Source: Desulfoscipio gibsoniae DSM 7213
GTDB lineage: Bacteria; Bacillota; Desulfotomaculia; Desulfotomaculales; Desulfallaceae
NCBI RefSeq assembly: GCF_000233715.2
Contig: NC_021184.1
Span: 2,380,001 to 2,444,000 of the forward strand
Direction of reading: 5' to 3'
Length of the DNA: 64,000 nt
Below, one piece after another: positions 53,947 through 62,476 of the stretch; positions within the stretch are counted from its first letter, which is position 1; each line of letters begins with the position of its first letter. A program made the translations under genes and the position numbers. The notes beneath the pieces are model-generated. The model was not told the DNA's origin, did not search any database, and saw only the letters and a list, made by a program, of their open reading frames with translations.

Positions 53947-55356
53947 CTAGAAACCATACTCCTGCCACTTGCTCCGAACTTTATCGGCCATTTCCGTGTC
54001 AAGCTGGATTTCTAATGGTTTTCTATCCCATTCGTAGGGTATGCAGGCATCAATAATAATCCTGGAGCAAATCTCCCGGGCATTGATCGGCAGTGCAGGG
54101 TCGAGTGGAGTGGAGCGCCCCCTATTAATGATTTGGGTGCGCGCAACCGGGTCGTAGCGCATGCTCATCGCCCAAAAGACCTTGGTCCAGTCATCGGCCG
54201 GAATATCATCATCGACCACAATAACACCCTTTAAGCCATAGTGTCCCGTGGTGGTTGATATGACCGCCGTGCCGACATGCATCGAATGCCCGGGATACAT
54301 CTGCTTCACCGACACAATGCCCCAGAAACGGCCGCCGGATTCGGGAGGGAGATAGACCGATTTAATACCGGGTATATGCATATTCTCCAAATCAGTCCAC
54401 ATTGTGGCCGTGCGGTTCAGTGACTGGATCATGTGAGTATCGGTAATTGGTTTCCCTACCGTGGTGGACCACAAAATCGGGTTGTTACGGAAATACACCC
54501 GCTTAACATTGATAAAAGGCTTGGGCCACTCGTCACTCTTTTTGCCGGAATAGTAACCGGTGTATTCACCGAACGGTCCTTCCTGGCGACGCTCCACCGG
54601 GTCAATTTCACCCTCCAGTATGATCTCACAATCATACGGCAGCGGCAGCCCGGTGAGGTCGCTGATGAAGACCTTGGCCGGTTCGTCACGCAGGGAACCT
54701 ATAATCTCGTATTCTGAAACACCGGCTGATACCAGGGTGCTGCCCACCAGGAAGTTCAGGGGATCGCCGCCAATAATCGCTGCCGCCGGCATTGGCTTGC
54801 CCAATTCCTTGTAACGGTTCATATGAAAGTCAGCATGTTTGCCCTTAATGATCTGAACACCTACGCTGTTTTCATCCAGCACCTGCATCCGGTAGGTGCC
54901 CAGGTTGACCCAGTCGCTATCTGGATCCTTGGTCACCAGAGCCGCCGTGGTACCGATAAACCTGCCGCCGTCCATGGGGTAAAACTTGGGTACAGGTAAA
55001 TCAAACAGATTTATTTTGTCGCCCTCCACCACGTTATCAAAGACTGGGCCTGTGCTAACTACTTCCGGGGGAATTAACTTTTTCGTGGTAGCTTTCATCC
55101 AACTTTTAGCAATTTCACAAAGAGAAGCGGTTTGCGGCTGTCCGAGGGCAATGGCTAAGCGTTTATTAGTGGTAAATGCACTGGTGAGAACCGGCGTGTT
55201 ATACCCCTTAATATTTTGGAAAAACAGCGCCGGGCCTTTCTCTTCTTCGTTAAGCTTGGCGATGTGGGACAATTCAAGATCCCAGTCCACTTCCTTTTCA
55301 ATCCGCTTCAACTCTCCCGCTTCCTCACACAATTTAATAAAATCCCTTAAGTCCAT
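53947..55356 (-). CDS. UbiD-family carboxylase/decarboxylase, probable phenylphosphate carboxylase catalytic subunit
   Basis: A 469-residue UbiD-fold enzyme needing prenylated FMN. It shows family features MDLRDFIKLCEEAGELKRIEKEVDW, TTAALVTKDPDSDWVNLGTYRMQV, GEYTGYYSG near residue 265 (catalytic Glu and partners) and GIVSVKQMYPGHSMHVG. Length fits the PpcA/PpcB subunits of phenylphosphate carboxylase, which add CO2 para to the phosphate to give 4-hydroxybenzoate. Only one such subunit is encoded here; the Thauera enzyme also has a second UbiD-like subunit and two small ones. GGAG precedes the ATG. It lies 60 bases downstream of ppsB. Confidence 0.82.
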   Translation of the reverse strand: MDLRDFIKLCEEAGELKRIEKEVDWDLELSHIAKLNEEEKGPALFFQNIKGYNTPVLTSAFTTNKRLAIALGQPQTASLCEIAKSWMKATTKKLIPPEVVSTGPVFDNVVEGDKINLFDLPVPKFYPMDGGRFIGTTAALVTKDPDSDWVNLGTYRMQVLDENSVGVQIIKGKHADFHMNRYKELGKPMPAAAIIGGDPLNFLVGSTLVSAGVSEYEIIGSLRDEPAKVFISDLTGLPLPYDCEIILEGEIDPVERRQEGPFGEYTGYYSGKKSDEWPKPFINVKRVYFRNNPILWSTTVGKPITDTHMIQSLNRTATMWTDLENMHIPGIKSVYLPPESGGRFWGIVSVKQMYPGHSMHVGTAVISTTTGHYGLKGVIVVDDDIPADDWTKVFWAMSMRYDPVARTQIINRGRSTPLDPALPINAREICSRIIIDACIPYEWDRKPLEIQLDTEMADKVRSKWQEYGF

Positions 55357-55416
55357 AAATTAATCTCCTTTCATAATTTTTTATTTTTTTGACCATTGGT
55401 CATATTGATTGATTAA

Positions 55417-56484
55417 TCATCTAACCTTTTTGCCGGTTATAAGCGTACCTGCAATATGGCTTAACGCGCTCGTGTTTGGTTTTACCAGTGGCTTAACTTC
55501 CTTCTTGTTCCATACAGTTTCCGGCCTGGTCTGTAATAAGATAATGTTTCTGGGGAAGGGGAGGTCTTTATCTATTGCCCATTCAATATCCTGTGGGAGC
55601 TTATTGTTTGCCTCCACCAGCTTGCCGAGCTTGCCCAGTTGGATTATTTCTTCATCGGTGAGACATGGTGCATTTTGCCTTTCCGGTTCAACTTCCACGG
55701 GTACAACGTCACCTTGCGGCCCATAGACCATTTCTATGGACTTGTTACAAATTATCCGCTTTGTAATGGACAGCGTCACTTTGTTCAGGGCAAACTTATC
55801 CGGTGTGACCTGGCCGCTGACCAGACTTTCACCCAGCCCCCAGCTTGCTTCGATAAAAATCGTAGACCGGTCGCCATTTAATGGATCAAGGGTGAACATA
55901 ACCCCGGATGCCCTGGCATTAACCATTTTGAGCACGGCTATACCAATGGGGGAACTTTCCACAGGCATTGCCCGCTGCATCCGGTAGTGCATAGCCCGAC
56001 CGTTAAAGGAACTAGCCCAAACTTTTTTTACCCGATCCAAAAGCTCCTCTTCACCCTGGACATTAAGGAACGTATCGAACTGTCCGGGCATGCTTACCGG
56101 GCCGCTGGAACGCACTGCCACCCGCACGTTTTCCACATTGCAACGAGTGCAAAGTTCTCGGTAGTAATTCAAGATATAGCTTTGAATATCTCCGGGTATT
56201 GGCCTTGATTCAATAAGTTGGCAAATATATTCACTTGCCTGGTCAAACAGGCTGACATCGTCCTGCAACCTGTCTTTTATTTCCTCAAAGTAACTGGATA
56301 TAGCCTTACCAACCCCGGTTTCGTCAATAAACTTCTCGTATGCCTTAAGAGAAATGGCGAAGCCAGGGGGAACCGGTAAACCAGCTCTTAACATCTCGCC
56401 AAGGCCTTTGCACTTCCTTCCCGCTATGAAGACATCGTCCTTGTCAAGTTCACGAAGCCAGTAGACATAATTTTGGGTATCCAC
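55417..56484 (-). CDS. ppsB: Phenylphosphate synthase subunit B (PEP-synthase N-terminal-like)
   Basis: A 355-residue protein matching the N-terminal ATP-binding part of PEP synthase, about 40 kDa, the size of protein 2 of phenylphosphate synthase. It shows FIAGRKCKGLGEMLRAGLPVPPGFAIS, VRVAVRSSGPVSMPGQFDTFLNVQG, VSGVMFTLDPLNGDRSTIFIEASWGLGE-type and DIEWAIDKDLPFPRNIILLQTRPETV motifs, the complete ATP-grasp set. With subunit A it drives phenol phosphorylation from ATP, releasing AMP and phosphate. The GTG start has AAGGGGGG upstream, 33 bases after ppsA. Confidence 0.87.
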   Translation of the reverse strand: MDTQNYVYWLRELDKDDVFIAGRKCKGLGEMLRAGLPVPPGFAISLKAYEKFIDETGVGKAISSYFEEIKDRLQDDVSLFDQASEYICQLIESRPIPGDIQSYILNYYRELCTRCNVENVRVAVRSSGPVSMPGQFDTFLNVQGEEELLDRVKKVWASSFNGRAMHYRMQRAMPVESSPIGIAVLKMVNARASGVMFTLDPLNGDRSTIFIEASWGLGESLVSGQVTPDKFALNKVTLSITKRIICNKSIEMVYGPQGDVVPVEVEPERQNAPCLTDEEIIQLGKLGKLVEANNKLPQDIEWAIDKDLPFPRNIILLQTRPETVWNKKEVKPLVKPNTSALSHIAGTLITGKKVR

Positions 56485-56517
56485 GGTTTGCCCCCCTTAA
56501 CAAAACATCAAATTATT

Positions 56518-58356
56518 TTAATCCTGTAAAATGTAAACAATCCCTTTATAACCGTCCACTTTGATTTTTTGCCCGGTTTTAATTGCTGCGGTTGCATAAC
56601 CTGAACCTACTACAGCCGGCAGACCATACTCTCGGCAAACGATGGCGGCATGGGACATGATCCCTCCTACGTCCGTGACCGCTGCACTAACTTTGACAAA
56701 TATGGGAGCCCAACTTGGTGAGGTAGTCGGTGCTACCAGGATCTCACCTTCTTGTAGTAATCCCAGTTCAGACGGACCGCGTACCACCCTGGCAATTCCT
56801 TCAACTATACCCGGTGAACCAGGATGACCTTGCAATTGGCTCATATCTTCCGCCTTAGTCGAACCGGCATCTAACCAGTCTGAAAGTCGGTTGGTTGTAA
56901 TCCCCCACAGAGTGATGGTGAACGGTTCGGTTACCACTTCGGGCGGCACTCCAAGCGCCGGCGGAGGGGTATATCCACGAAATTTATCTATTACACCTTT
57001 GCGCCAGTTTATTTCCTGCGGCCAGTAGGAAGCCCCGCAAGCTTTTACCCCTGTTGCCCAGGCGCATACTAAATCATAAATTGCCTCACCAATTTCAAAG
57101 CGATTCAAGTACCAGATGTCCTCTATGTCGTTAATCAATCCTTTTTTGACAAAAACCGCGGCCAATTCTCGAATTTTTCCATAAATCAAGCTATGGGACC
57201 AGTGTTCAACATAAAATCCGTGCTCTTCAGTATAGGGAAATACCTTCTGAGAAATAGCCAACAACTGGTCAAAAGCATCTTTATCTTCTTGAGTTTGCAA
57301 AAGCGAATAGTACTCGGCAACGATCCTGTCTCTTTCCTCAATTAATTTTTCAGTAGGTCGATCCAGACTTTCTCCTTTTTCCGCCTTTTGAATGTAGCTT
57401 TTAATAGACATGAATGGAATTTCAGGGCGGTCAAGCCAACAGTAATGATCATGATACCACCCTGTTCCGGAAGACATGTAGAACCAGGGGTATTTGGCCT
57501 GCTCATACTGTTCAAGCCAATTTTTTCCTTCCTCGCTTTTTTCGAGAGCAGTGATAATTTCATCCGGGGTTGATTCATTTTTAAAATAGCCGGTTACGCC
57601 CAGGGTGATGGCTAACTTTGCCAGTTTTCTTAATTGCATGTCAGGTTGAAAGAGAATAACGTCAATCCCGGCAACCATCCTGGTAATCGTACCGTCATCT
57701 ATTCCCGAAAAAGCCTTCCGGCAAAAGTCAGCAAAAGTAACGAAAGCAGCGTAACAGAGGTTTAAAAATTCAAAGTGGTACTGCCAAACCAGCAGCGCGG
57801 TGTCAATCAGATGATTATATTTTTTTACGAGCTCATAACCGCTGCTGCGGCCAATTCCTTCATTTACAATGGATATATCCTCCATATCCGGCAAGTCGGT
57901 AAACTTAATACTATCAATCTCCTTGATCAATCCCTCCATTTTGCCTTTCCAGAGACTATATAAATCATTCCAGTTTTCGTAATAATAGCCGGCTCTTTGC
58001 AAGAAATGCTGAAGCCTTTCCTCAACCTGCTTAGGATCGGTCACCGGCACAGGCGATATGTAGATATAGCCGTTTACAATGCGGTGATCTACACCAAACG
58101 CCGCCGGGACCATGAAAATGCGGGTGTTGAATTGAGATAATCCTAGATACCAACCTTCATCCCATATCAAATCAAATGGATACATGGGTTCCGGGTAATG
58201 AAGCCCGTCATAATACCATAGTGTGCTGTTTTCGTAAGCTTCTCTATCCTTATCAATACCAAACCGGTAGTAATAAGGATACATTCTTTCCCAGCCTTCT
58301 GTGCCGGGTATAACGGGAACCTCGCTCGGTTTTTTGAACCTGGGAGTTTCGGACAT
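56518..58356 (-). CDS. ppsA: Phenylphosphate synthase subunit A (phosphohistidine/mobile domain)
   Basis: A 612-residue protein (about 70 kDa) that has the central and mobile region of PEP synthase but no ATP-binding domain. The C-terminal swivelling domain reads GSPGIVEGIARVV, then GGIMSHAAIVCREYGLPAVVG. The histidine in MSHA is residue 569 when counted from this ATG, and as I recall the phosphorylated histidine of Thauera protein 1 has the same number. It carries the phosphoryl group to phenol. AAGGGGTGG precedes the start. It is the first enzyme gene after the regulator, and the third (CBS-domain, PpsC) subunit is not in the window. Confidence 0.88.
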   Translation of the reverse strand: MSETPRFKKPSEVPVIPGTEGWERMYPYYYRFGIDKDREAYENSTLWYYDGLHYPEPMYPFDLIWDEGWYLGLSQFNTRIFMVPAAFGVDHRIVNGYIYISPVPVTDPKQVEERLQHFLQRAGYYYENWNDLYSLWKGKMEGLIKEIDSIKFTDLPDMEDISIVNEGIGRSSGYELVKKYNHLIDTALLVWQYHFEFLNLCYAAFVTFADFCRKAFSGIDDGTITRMVAGIDVILFQPDMQLRKLAKLAITLGVTGYFKNESTPDEIITALEKSEEGKNWLEQYEQAKYPWFYMSSGTGWYHDHYCWLDRPEIPFMSIKSYIQKAEKGESLDRPTEKLIEERDRIVAEYYSLLQTQEDKDAFDQLLAISQKVFPYTEEHGFYVEHWSHSLIYGKIRELAAVFVKKGLINDIEDIWYLNRFEIGEAIYDLVCAWATGVKACGASYWPQEINWRKGVIDKFRGYTPPPALGVPPEVVTEPFTITLWGITTNRLSDWLDAGSTKAEDMSQLQGHPGSPGIVEGIARVVRGPSELGLLQEGEILVAPTTSPSWAPIFVKVSAAVTDVGGIMSHAAIVCREYGLPAVVGSGYATAAIKTGQKIKVDGYKGIVYILQD

Positions 58357-58718
58357 GGTTAACCACCCCTTATCTTTTTTAAACCCTTTATAGACTTGAT
58401 AGACTTGCTATCTTAGCATGTTTTCATGCTCAAACCACCACCTTTATACATAATCGCCGTAAAGAAGAATGGTATATCTTGACACGAGCGCTCCCTGATT
58501 GTAAAATAGGCATAGCAAAGCTGGAGGCGCGGGCCTTATATAGGCTTTGCGCTATACAGACGTAGAGCCGCACCGATTTGAACCTCTGCCAAAGGGAATC
58601 GGTTTGCGGTTATTTTTTTTGAAGTCACTTACTTGATGTTGCACAAATATATAATCTATACAAATTTATATCTATGATATAGATAATGGCTTTAACCTGG
58701 ATTAACACCGAATTAGTT
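58357..58718 (-). promoter_or_regulatory. Putative promoter/operator region of the pps genes
   Basis: This 360-base space must hold the promoter of ppsA. Features seen on the minus strand: a 16-bp palindrome AGCATGTTTTCATGCT (58430-58415) about 60 bases before the ppsA start, and a hairpin around 58600-58550 in which CCGC and ACCGATT pair with AATCGGT and GCGG, without a T-tract. No convincing -12/-24 sigma-54 element was found, although the sensor is of the DmpR type. Confidence 0.45.
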
Positions 58719-58721
58719 CGC

Positions 58722-60719
58722 TTAAATTCCTTCAATCATTTTAAGGGCCAAATGCACCATAAGAATGGTTTCTGAATTGGAAAAATCGATGTTGGCGATT
58801 TCCGAGATTCGCTTTAATCTATATTTCATCGTTGCAGAATTCAAAAAGCCATTTCGGGAAGCCCTCTGGACATTGCAGTTATTATTAAAGTATAAGGTTA
58901 AAGTTTCAACCAATTGGGAATTGTTCTTTTCATCATAATCAATAAGCGGACCGATTACTTTTCGGATAAAATTGCGAAAACGATCAACGTTTATATTGAT
59001 TAAACTAAAGACCCCCAGTTTTTCATAGGCCAAACAGCGGTTTTTACGATTCAATGCTTTGACTATATCGATAGTGGCGCGGGCTTCATGATAGGAGGTG
59101 GCAAAATCACTCAACCGACTGCAAGGCGACCCGATACCCACCCACCACTTATATTCTTCCGGCAAATGTGTTTTTAGGTCGGTTTCTATTCTTTGCAAAA
59201 CAGTTGATAGATTATTAATATCGGTATCTTTTGTTTCAACCGTAACTGGTAACAATCCGATTGTATTATTACAATTACCGCTTAAAAAGAAGCCGGGACA
59301 AATGCTCTCAAAAACATAACGTACTGTTTCAAAGAAATTTTCCGCCATATGCACTTGCTTGTATTGCCTTTTTACATTATCTACAACCTCCTCAAGCTCA
59401 ATGTCAATGGACATTAAACGATAGGTTTTACTTAAATCAAGCCCTAATTGCTTAGCCCGCCATAAAACAATATCCTCGTTTTCATACTTACCCGTCAAAA
59501 GTGAATCAAAAAAATTTTCCCGGATCCTCAGCTCGGATTCAAATGACGCTTTTTGTTTCAGCATTTCCAGCGCTATTACCGTTGCCGCATGCTCCAGGGC
59601 AATACAGTCAAGTTTACTCAGGGACTTTTCTTCATCCAAGGCGGTCACAAATCCAAGGTGATTGTTGCCTGCAATAATGGGAACCACTACCATGCTCTTA
59701 GTGCCATTACTGACGGGAAACCCAAGCCGGGAATAATGATTGCCGGAATCCATAGCTAGAAGATCCTTGCTGACCGCTGGATCGGTAACTACCTTTCGCC
59801 AGATCGATTCAATGTCCACTTCGCTTTCCCGCAAATGTTTAGAACAAGACATAACCTGAAAAAAACGATCGGCCACCAGTACCGTTCTGTCAATAATGCA
59901 GGCGAGGTTTTCTACAATTCCTGAAAGCCCTTGTCCCTCCAGAACCAGGGTGGTAAGCTGATTGTGAATGGCTGCGGATTTTTGCATAGCTCCTTTTTCC
60001 TGATTCAGCAGCTTATTCACTTTATTCAGTTCCGCAAGCTTTTCCTTTAAAATTTCATTTGTTCGTTCCAGCACATAATTGCTCATCCCCCGCCAAAGGG
60101 TTACCCGTCTCTGCGCCTCTTCCACCAGGCATTGCTTTAAATCATCAATATTGCGCATAGCTGCGCCATTCCAAGCTTCGATATTGCGTAATTCGAATTG
60201 ACAATATGGATCTCCCATACCCTGGCACATAGTCTCGACGCAGATAACCTGCCGGCCAAAGAAACAGGTGCCAAAACCACTGGCATAGCCGCTCAATGTC
60301 CAGCAAACCGGTTCCTTGTCCGGGCCGAAAAGGCGCAAGTGGTGCTCAGCCTCATAAGAGTTGCGCCATATGCCCCGCATTAAGAAATTACCTTTTTGCC
60401 GGTCATATTCAAGGATTTTAGCGGAAGCATGCACAAGTCCTTCTAATGTGTGCATCAACGGCCCGGCTAGCATCCAATTGGCATCGTTCTCAAACTCAGG
60501 GAAATTTTGAAAGGAGGTAGCATCATTAAAACCACAACGGTAGCCGAAACGAGCCAGGATACCACGAACAATATCTTCCCCCAGGGAATCGATCATTTCT
60601 TTACGCAATTCATAAAAATAACTAGACAGGAAAACCAACATCCTATGACCGCGGAAATTAATTATGCCATCTTCCTTATTTATGTCGAGAAGTTCCGTTA
60701 GTTTGAATTTCTGTTTCAC
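58722..60719 (-). CDS. Aromatic-sensing regulator: XylR_N/V4R sensor fused to PucR/CdaR-type HTH
   Basis: About 665 residues from GTG 60719, chosen for AGGAGG seven bases upstream (the frame reaches 60743). Domain order: XylR_N aromatic-binding domain (residues 1-115, IINFRGHRMLVFLSSYFYELRKEMIDSLGEDIVRGILARFGYRCG), V4R domain (130-200, CWTLSGYASGFGTCFFGRQVICVETMCQGMGDPYCQFE), a coiled-coil linker (about 215-255), a GAF-like region (265-400), a CdaR GGDEF-like region (425-570) and a C-terminal PucR helix-turn-helix (YFNNNCNVQRASRNGFLNSATMKYRLKRI). The sensor half is that of DmpR/XylR phenol activators, which normally drive sigma-54; the output half is instead PucR-like. Confidence 0.86.
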   Translation of the reverse strand: MKQKFKLTELLDINKEDGIINFRGHRMLVFLSSYFYELRKEMIDSLGEDIVRGILARFGYRCGFNDATSFQNFPEFENDANWMLAGPLMHTLEGLVHASAKILEYDRQKGNFLMRGIWRNSYEAEHHLRLFGPDKEPVCWTLSGYASGFGTCFFGRQVICVETMCQGMGDPYCQFELRNIEAWNGAAMRNIDDLKQCLVEEAQRRVTLWRGMSNYVLERTNEILKEKLAELNKVNKLLNQEKGAMQKSAAIHNQLTTLVLEGQGLSGIVENLACIIDRTVLVADRFFQVMSCSKHLRESEVDIESIWRKVVTDPAVSKDLLAMDSGNHYSRLGFPVSNGTKSMVVVPIIAGNNHLGFVTALDEEKSLSKLDCIALEHAATVIALEMLKQKASFESELRIRENFFDSLLTGKYENEDIVLWRAKQLGLDLSKTYRLMSIDIELEEVVDNVKRQYKQVHMAENFFETVRYVFESICPGFFLSGNCNNTIGLLPVTVETKDTDINNLSTVLQRIETDLKTHLPEEYKWWVGIGSPCSRLSDFATSYHEARATIDIVKALNRKNRCLAYEKLGVFSLININVDRFRNFIRKVIGPLIDYDEKNNSQLVETLTLYFNNNCNVQRASRNGFLNSATMKYRLKRISEIANIDFSNSETILMVHLALKMIEGI

Positions 60720-61037
60720 GGAAGCCCCTCCTGATGTAGACATATTATTTAAAATATTCGGACTATTTGAACCGGTTGAATATTTGTTTCAAGAAGATGT
60801 TATCACAGCAAGTAAAACAAGTCTATCCCTATAATGGGAAAAATTGACCTTTTTGTTTTTACTACTTTGGATATACCGCCCCCGAAATTACCTCTACTGT
60901 ATATAATGTCCTTCTTTCTAATTCTCAGATCCCCCTCTTTTGAAATAGCTAAGGCCGTTTCATTCTTTCACCATTAATTGACATTTGCTTATAACGGTTG
61001 TATAGTTGATTAAAACAAAACGGAATGGAGGAAAATA
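60720..61037. other. Divergent intergenic space between regulator and carbonic-anhydrase-like gene
   Basis: Holds the promoter of the + strand gene at 60978-61006; no other gene or RNA was recognised. Confidence 0.4.
60978..61006 (+). promoter_or_regulatory. Promoter of the gamma carbonic anhydrase-like gene
   Basis: A consensus TTGACA (60978-60983), a 17-base spacer and TATAGT (61001-61006), about 30 bases before the start codon. Confidence 0.75.
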
Positions 61038-61571
61038 TTGCTTTATTCATTTGACGGAAAACAACCCGAGGTTGGCAAAGATACTTATGTCAGCGAACAT
61101 GCTCTGGTTATTGGAGATGTAAAAATTGGAGACAACTGTTATATCGGTCATGGTGCTATCTTACGCGGGGATTACGGGACTATTGAAATAGGCTTAGGAA
61201 CTGCTATCGAAGAAGGTGTAGTAGTCCATGCCCCACCAAATGACATATGTAAAATTGGTAAAAAGGTAACCATTGGACACGGAGCCGTAGTTCACGCTGC
61301 GCAAGTTGGAGATTTTGTTGTACTTGGTATGGGCACCATTACCAGTTTGTATTCAGTAATTGGCGAAGCATCTATAGTGGCAGAAGGCGCGGTTGTAAAA
61401 ATGGGCCAGATAATTCCTGATAAAGTCGTAGTTGCAGGAAATCCAGCCAGTGAGGTACGCAAAGTAAGTGAAAAAGATACTGAAAGATGGGCGTATGGGA
61501 AACAGCTTTATATAGATCTAGCTAAAAAATACCTTAATATAGGGATGCACATAATTCCCGCGGAAAAATAA
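61038..61571 (+). CDS. Gamma-class carbonic anhydrase-like hexapeptide-repeat protein
   Basis: A 177-residue left-handed beta-helix protein of the YrdA/PaaY/CaiE gamma-carbonic-anhydrase group. Hexapeptide repeats run from about residue 12 to 140 (ALVIGDVKIGDNCYIGHGAILRGDYGTIEIGLGTAIEEGVVVHAPP, VTIGHGAVVHAAQVGD) and carry the three zinc-binding His typical of the family. The start is TTG at 61038 with GGAGG seven bases upstream. CO2/bicarbonate supply would fit the carboxylation pathway next to it, but PaaY-like relatives act as thioesterases, so the role is open. Confidence 0.87.
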   Translation: MLYSFDGKQPEVGKDTYVSEHALVIGDVKIGDNCYIGHGAILRGDYGTIEIGLGTAIEEGVVVHAPPNDICKIGKKVTIGHGAVVHAAQVGDFVVLGMGTITSLYSVIGEASIVAEGAVVKMGQIIPDKVVVAGNPASEVRKVSEKDTERWAYGKQLYIDLAKKYLNIGMHIIPAEK

Positions 61572-61707
61572 GTTTCTTTAAAGGATAGCACTTTTGCTGA
61601 TAACCCACATGGATGTTATCAACGGATTTCTTTTAGTAAAAGCTTCTATACCCTGCTTTCCACAAATTCCATAAAGCTTATCTGTTCGCTCCCGAATAGA
61701 AAAGGCC

Positions 61708-61750
61708 CCTGCCTTGGATGAACCTTAGGCCGGGGCAGGTTTCTTCTTTC
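61708..61750 (+). terminator. Terminator after the carbonic-anhydrase-like gene
   Basis: CCTGCCTTGG (61708-61717) pairs with CCGGGGCAGG (61730-61739), including two G-U pairs, followed by the T-rich TTTCTTCTTTC. Confidence 0.65.
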
Positions 61751-61809
61751 AAATCCATTGTTGGTTCAAGGTTCCTTTTATTATATTGACCAAGCAAGTA
61801 CCGTAAAGG

Positions 61810-62178
61810 TCAGTTATCCATACGATATACTAGACCTTCCGCAATTGCGATTAGTGTGTCTCGATCGTCCTTTACTTCCATTCGATAAAGACCCGTCTTC
61901 CTGGTTAAATTATCCTCAGTTGCCGTAGCAGTAAGAATTGCCCCTTCTTTTGTGGTTTTTAAAAAATGGATGTTTACATCTAATGCTAATGCAAGCGGAC
62001 CATGAGAATTACTGGCTGCAGCAAGCACAACGTCCGCTAAGCTAAAAATTGTGCCACCATGAGTAACGCCTGCTCCATTGAGTAATTGTTTAGTAATTTT
62101 TACGGTAGCTTTGGCATAGCCGGACTTTACTTCAAGCAGCTTAATTCCCAGGTGTCCTGCTAACGCATCTTTCTTCAT
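61810..62178 (-). CDS. Hotdog-fold thioesterase, PaaI family
   Basis: A 122-residue single hotdog domain. It has the PaaI signature: KATVKITKQLLNGAGVTHGGTIFSLADVVLAAASNSHGPLALALDVNIHFLKTTKEGAILTATATE, with the catalytic Asp in SLAD and the HGG loop. Such enzymes hydrolyse aryl-CoA or other acyl-CoA esters, so it could release trapped CoA from 4-hydroxybenzoyl- or benzoyl-CoA (inference from context). AAAGGTGATT precedes the ATG. It is transcribed opposite to the carbonic-anhydrase-like gene. Confidence 0.88.
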   Translation of the reverse strand: MKKDALAGHLGIKLLEVKSGYAKATVKITKQLLNGAGVTHGGTIFSLADVVLAAASNSHGPLALALDVNIHFLKTTKEGAILTATATEDNLTRKTGLYRMEVKDDRDTLIAIAEGLVYRMDN

Positions 62179-62476
62179 GTATAATCACCTTTTTCTTTTC
62201 TAACTTATTGAATTCCATCTCCGCGCCATCAATACAACAAAAATTTGCCCTTAAGGATTTCTTATGGGATTACCCAAGCATGTATGTTAATAAAATACGT
62301 AATTAACTTTTAATTTCCTCTTTTCAAACTATTAGATACCAATAAAATAGATATATTTTATCAAAAGGCAAAGGAAAATAGAACTATTCAGAGAATATGC
62401 CTATTATCATTTATGCCAACATTTTGTAGATGTTGGTTTTAAGGATAAATAAATATTATTTTTGGAGGTAGCAAAA
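62179..62476. other. Intergenic space between divergent genes
   Basis: Strongly AT-rich; it should carry the divergent promoters of the thioesterase and MBL-fold genes. No structured RNA or clear hexamer pair was seen. Confidence 0.35.

Noticed and set aside
58357-58718. Possible sigma-54 promoter before ppsA
   Set aside because: No GG-N10-GC element with proper -24/-12 context was found, and the regulator lacks the AAA+ domain needed for sigma-54 activation.
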